Assembly: GCA_965248035.1 (NCBI GenBank)
Contig: OZ252054.1
Span: 1,178,001-1,242,000 of the forward strand
DNA: 64,000 bases
Origin: BJGV01 sp964194745
GTDB lineage: Bacteria; Pseudomonadota; Gammaproteobacteria; Burkholderiales; Nitrosomonadaceae
Direction: 5' to 3'
In this document: positions 62,867-64,000 of the stretch, in pieces
Layout of the letters: each line of letters starts with the position of its first letter
Position numbering within the stretch: the stretch's first letter is position 1
Translations under genes and position numbers: made by a program
The notes under the pieces: generated by a model
Databases searched by the model: none
Told to the model about the DNA's origin: nothing
Seen by the model: only the letters and a program-made list of their open reading frames with translations

Positions 62867-64000
62867 TTGAAGTTAATACGGCTATTCATCATGGTTTGTT
62901 GCATAACCTTTCTAAGCGGATGTTCCAGATCTGGCGATGCCCTTCTCTGTCAAATCGAAGGCAAACCGTTCCAAGGAATATTTCCTCTGGTAAAAGATTC
63001 TGCTAAAATGACAAAAGTGCTGATGGTGCATGGTGTGGCTAAGCACGAACCGGGTTACTCGACTCAACTCCTGTAAGGGTTAGCAAATAAAATGGGGCTT
63101 AATCAGATCAGCGAAATCACAAAAAATATCACCCTGACTGATTCACTCAATTCCACTAAAAAACTTGGCAATCTCAGAATCAGACAATTATCCAATGAGG
63201 ATAAAGATCATAAGCTAGTATTTTACGAATTGACCTGGTCAGAAATAAATAACGGTCGGAAGAAAATACTAGCTTACGATATGTCAGGTGACTATGCTTT
63301 TCATCGAGCTCTCGTAAACGAGAAGATAAAAATTATTACTAATGATTTCATTCCTGATCAGATGCTTTATGTGGGAGACACTCGCGAAGACATACTCATT
63401 TCTTTTTCACAGGCATTTTGCTGGATGGTGGCTAAAACATGGGATGACTTGCCAGCAACCGCAAATCAGGGATGTGGTGTAGCAGAATTACTATCTGCGC
63501 ATGTAAGTATGAAAAAAGATCATTATGCGTTTATAACGCATAGCCTTGGCAGCAGAATAATTATTGATGGGTTACAGCGTATTGCTAGAATGTTTGGTGA
63601 CAAGGATAACGAAAGGAGGAAGAAGGTGGATGAGTACGATACGATTATATCCGACAAATTTGTACTAGCATTTAAAGAATTGCGTGTTCCTATTTTTATG
63701 CTTGCCAATCAACTGCCAATGTTTCAGCTTACTCGAGAAGCACCTGAAATTACAGGGCAATATGATGCTTATTGCCGTACAGAGGGTGAGCATTACTAAT
63801 CACGTACACTTAGTGATATCGACAGCATTGCTTTTAATGATCCCAATGACATACTTAGTTATACAATAACCGAAGAATTTATGGACCAGTATTTAGACTC
63901 AAGACTTTGTATTGACACGACTAATATTAATATCCATGTAGCCGATGTTATTGGGGTATTTGGCATAGATTATGCTAATCCAATGGATGCGCACAATGCA
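62867..64000 (+). pseudogene. Lipoprotein-like alpha/beta hydrolase interrupted by two in-frame TAA codons; runs off the window
   Basis: One reading frame carries a lipobox signal (L-S-G-C), an early V-L-M-V-H-G segment (oxyanion loop like an alpha/beta hydrolase) and a nucleophile-like T-H-S-L-G-S-R-I further on. TAA codons interrupt it at 63074-63076 and 63797-63799, yet protein-like sequence continues in the same frame on both sides, to the end of the window. Both could come from CAA by single C-to-T changes. The 235-codon middle part could be translated from ATG 63092, but it lacks the signal and start of the domain. Function would have been a membrane-anchored esterase or lipase. Confidence 0.7.

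Noticed and set aside
62867..64000. TAA reassigned as a sense codon
   Set aside because: Core genes in the same window, such as pyk and topB, end normally and TAA is used as a stop elsewhere (e.g. topB, rsmB neighbourhood); mutation is simpler.
1..64000. CRISPR array or cas genes
   Set aside because: No regularly spaced repeats of 25-40 bases and no Cas-like proteins seen on either strand.

Overview
The window looks like a chromosomal segment of a betaproteobacterium, probably near the Nitrosomonadales. This rests on gene order: trkA, then ntrX-ntrY-DUF4390-rsmB-fmt-def-LysM-(dprA)-topB on one side of a tkt-gap-pgk-pyk-fba block. I know this arrangement from Betaproteobacteria, including autotrophic ones. 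The genus is not fixed by anything I can see, and autotrophy is inferred only from the Calvin-type carbon block.

From 1 to about 22.4 kb the DNA is core genome: potassium uptake (trkA), an inositol-phosphatase-like enzyme, a thioredoxin-fold protein, RsmE, YggX, central carbon enzymes, a two-component pair whose regulator has lost its ATPase residues, RNA and protein maturation genes and topoisomerase III. Erosion shows at its right end. The LysM gene is frameshifted twice, only a C-terminal trace of dprA remains, smg is absent, and mscL (about 23 kb) is a pseudogene.

From 23.5 to 31.2 kb seven plus-strand genes form what looks like a membrane-lipid pathway: a GNAT-fold acyltransferase of the bacterial ceramide-synthase-like type, a nucleotidyltransferase, an LptF/LptG-like permease pair, a CDP-alcohol phosphatidyltransferase, a lipid kinase and a TAM41-like nucleotidyltransferase. 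A ceramidase-family (CREST) membrane protein lies about 20 kb further on. I infer a head-group pathway for a sphingolipid or similar lipid. This is the most interesting system in the window, and it is a hypothesis. From 31.5 to 45.6 kb there is surface-glycan and lipid biosynthesis: an FkbM methyltransferase, a five-gene minus-strand set resembling 3-deoxy-ulosonic-acid synthesis and CMP activation, two glycosyltransferases, an MBOAT/SGNH O-acylation pair, a desaturase, a HIT protein and a sugar/choline-type nucleotidyltransferase.

From 45.7 kb to the end the DNA is accessory. An IS1595-type element carries a DNA methyltransferase and a probable restriction nuclease as translationally coupled passengers. 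It is followed by a CGNR regulator and a GCS2-type ligase next to an M14-type zinc hydrolase. A 10-kb stretch (51.8-61.9 kb) is bracketed by direct repeats matching the 3' half of a tRNA-Thr. It holds the ceramidase homologue, a broken outer-membrane protein, a BNR-repeat protein with an outer-membrane channel-like protein, DUF190, HxlR and UspA proteins and several hypotheticals. A palindromic repeat family occurs only between 49 and 63 kb. Nonsense and frameshift mutations are frequent across the accessory part, so it appears to be decaying.
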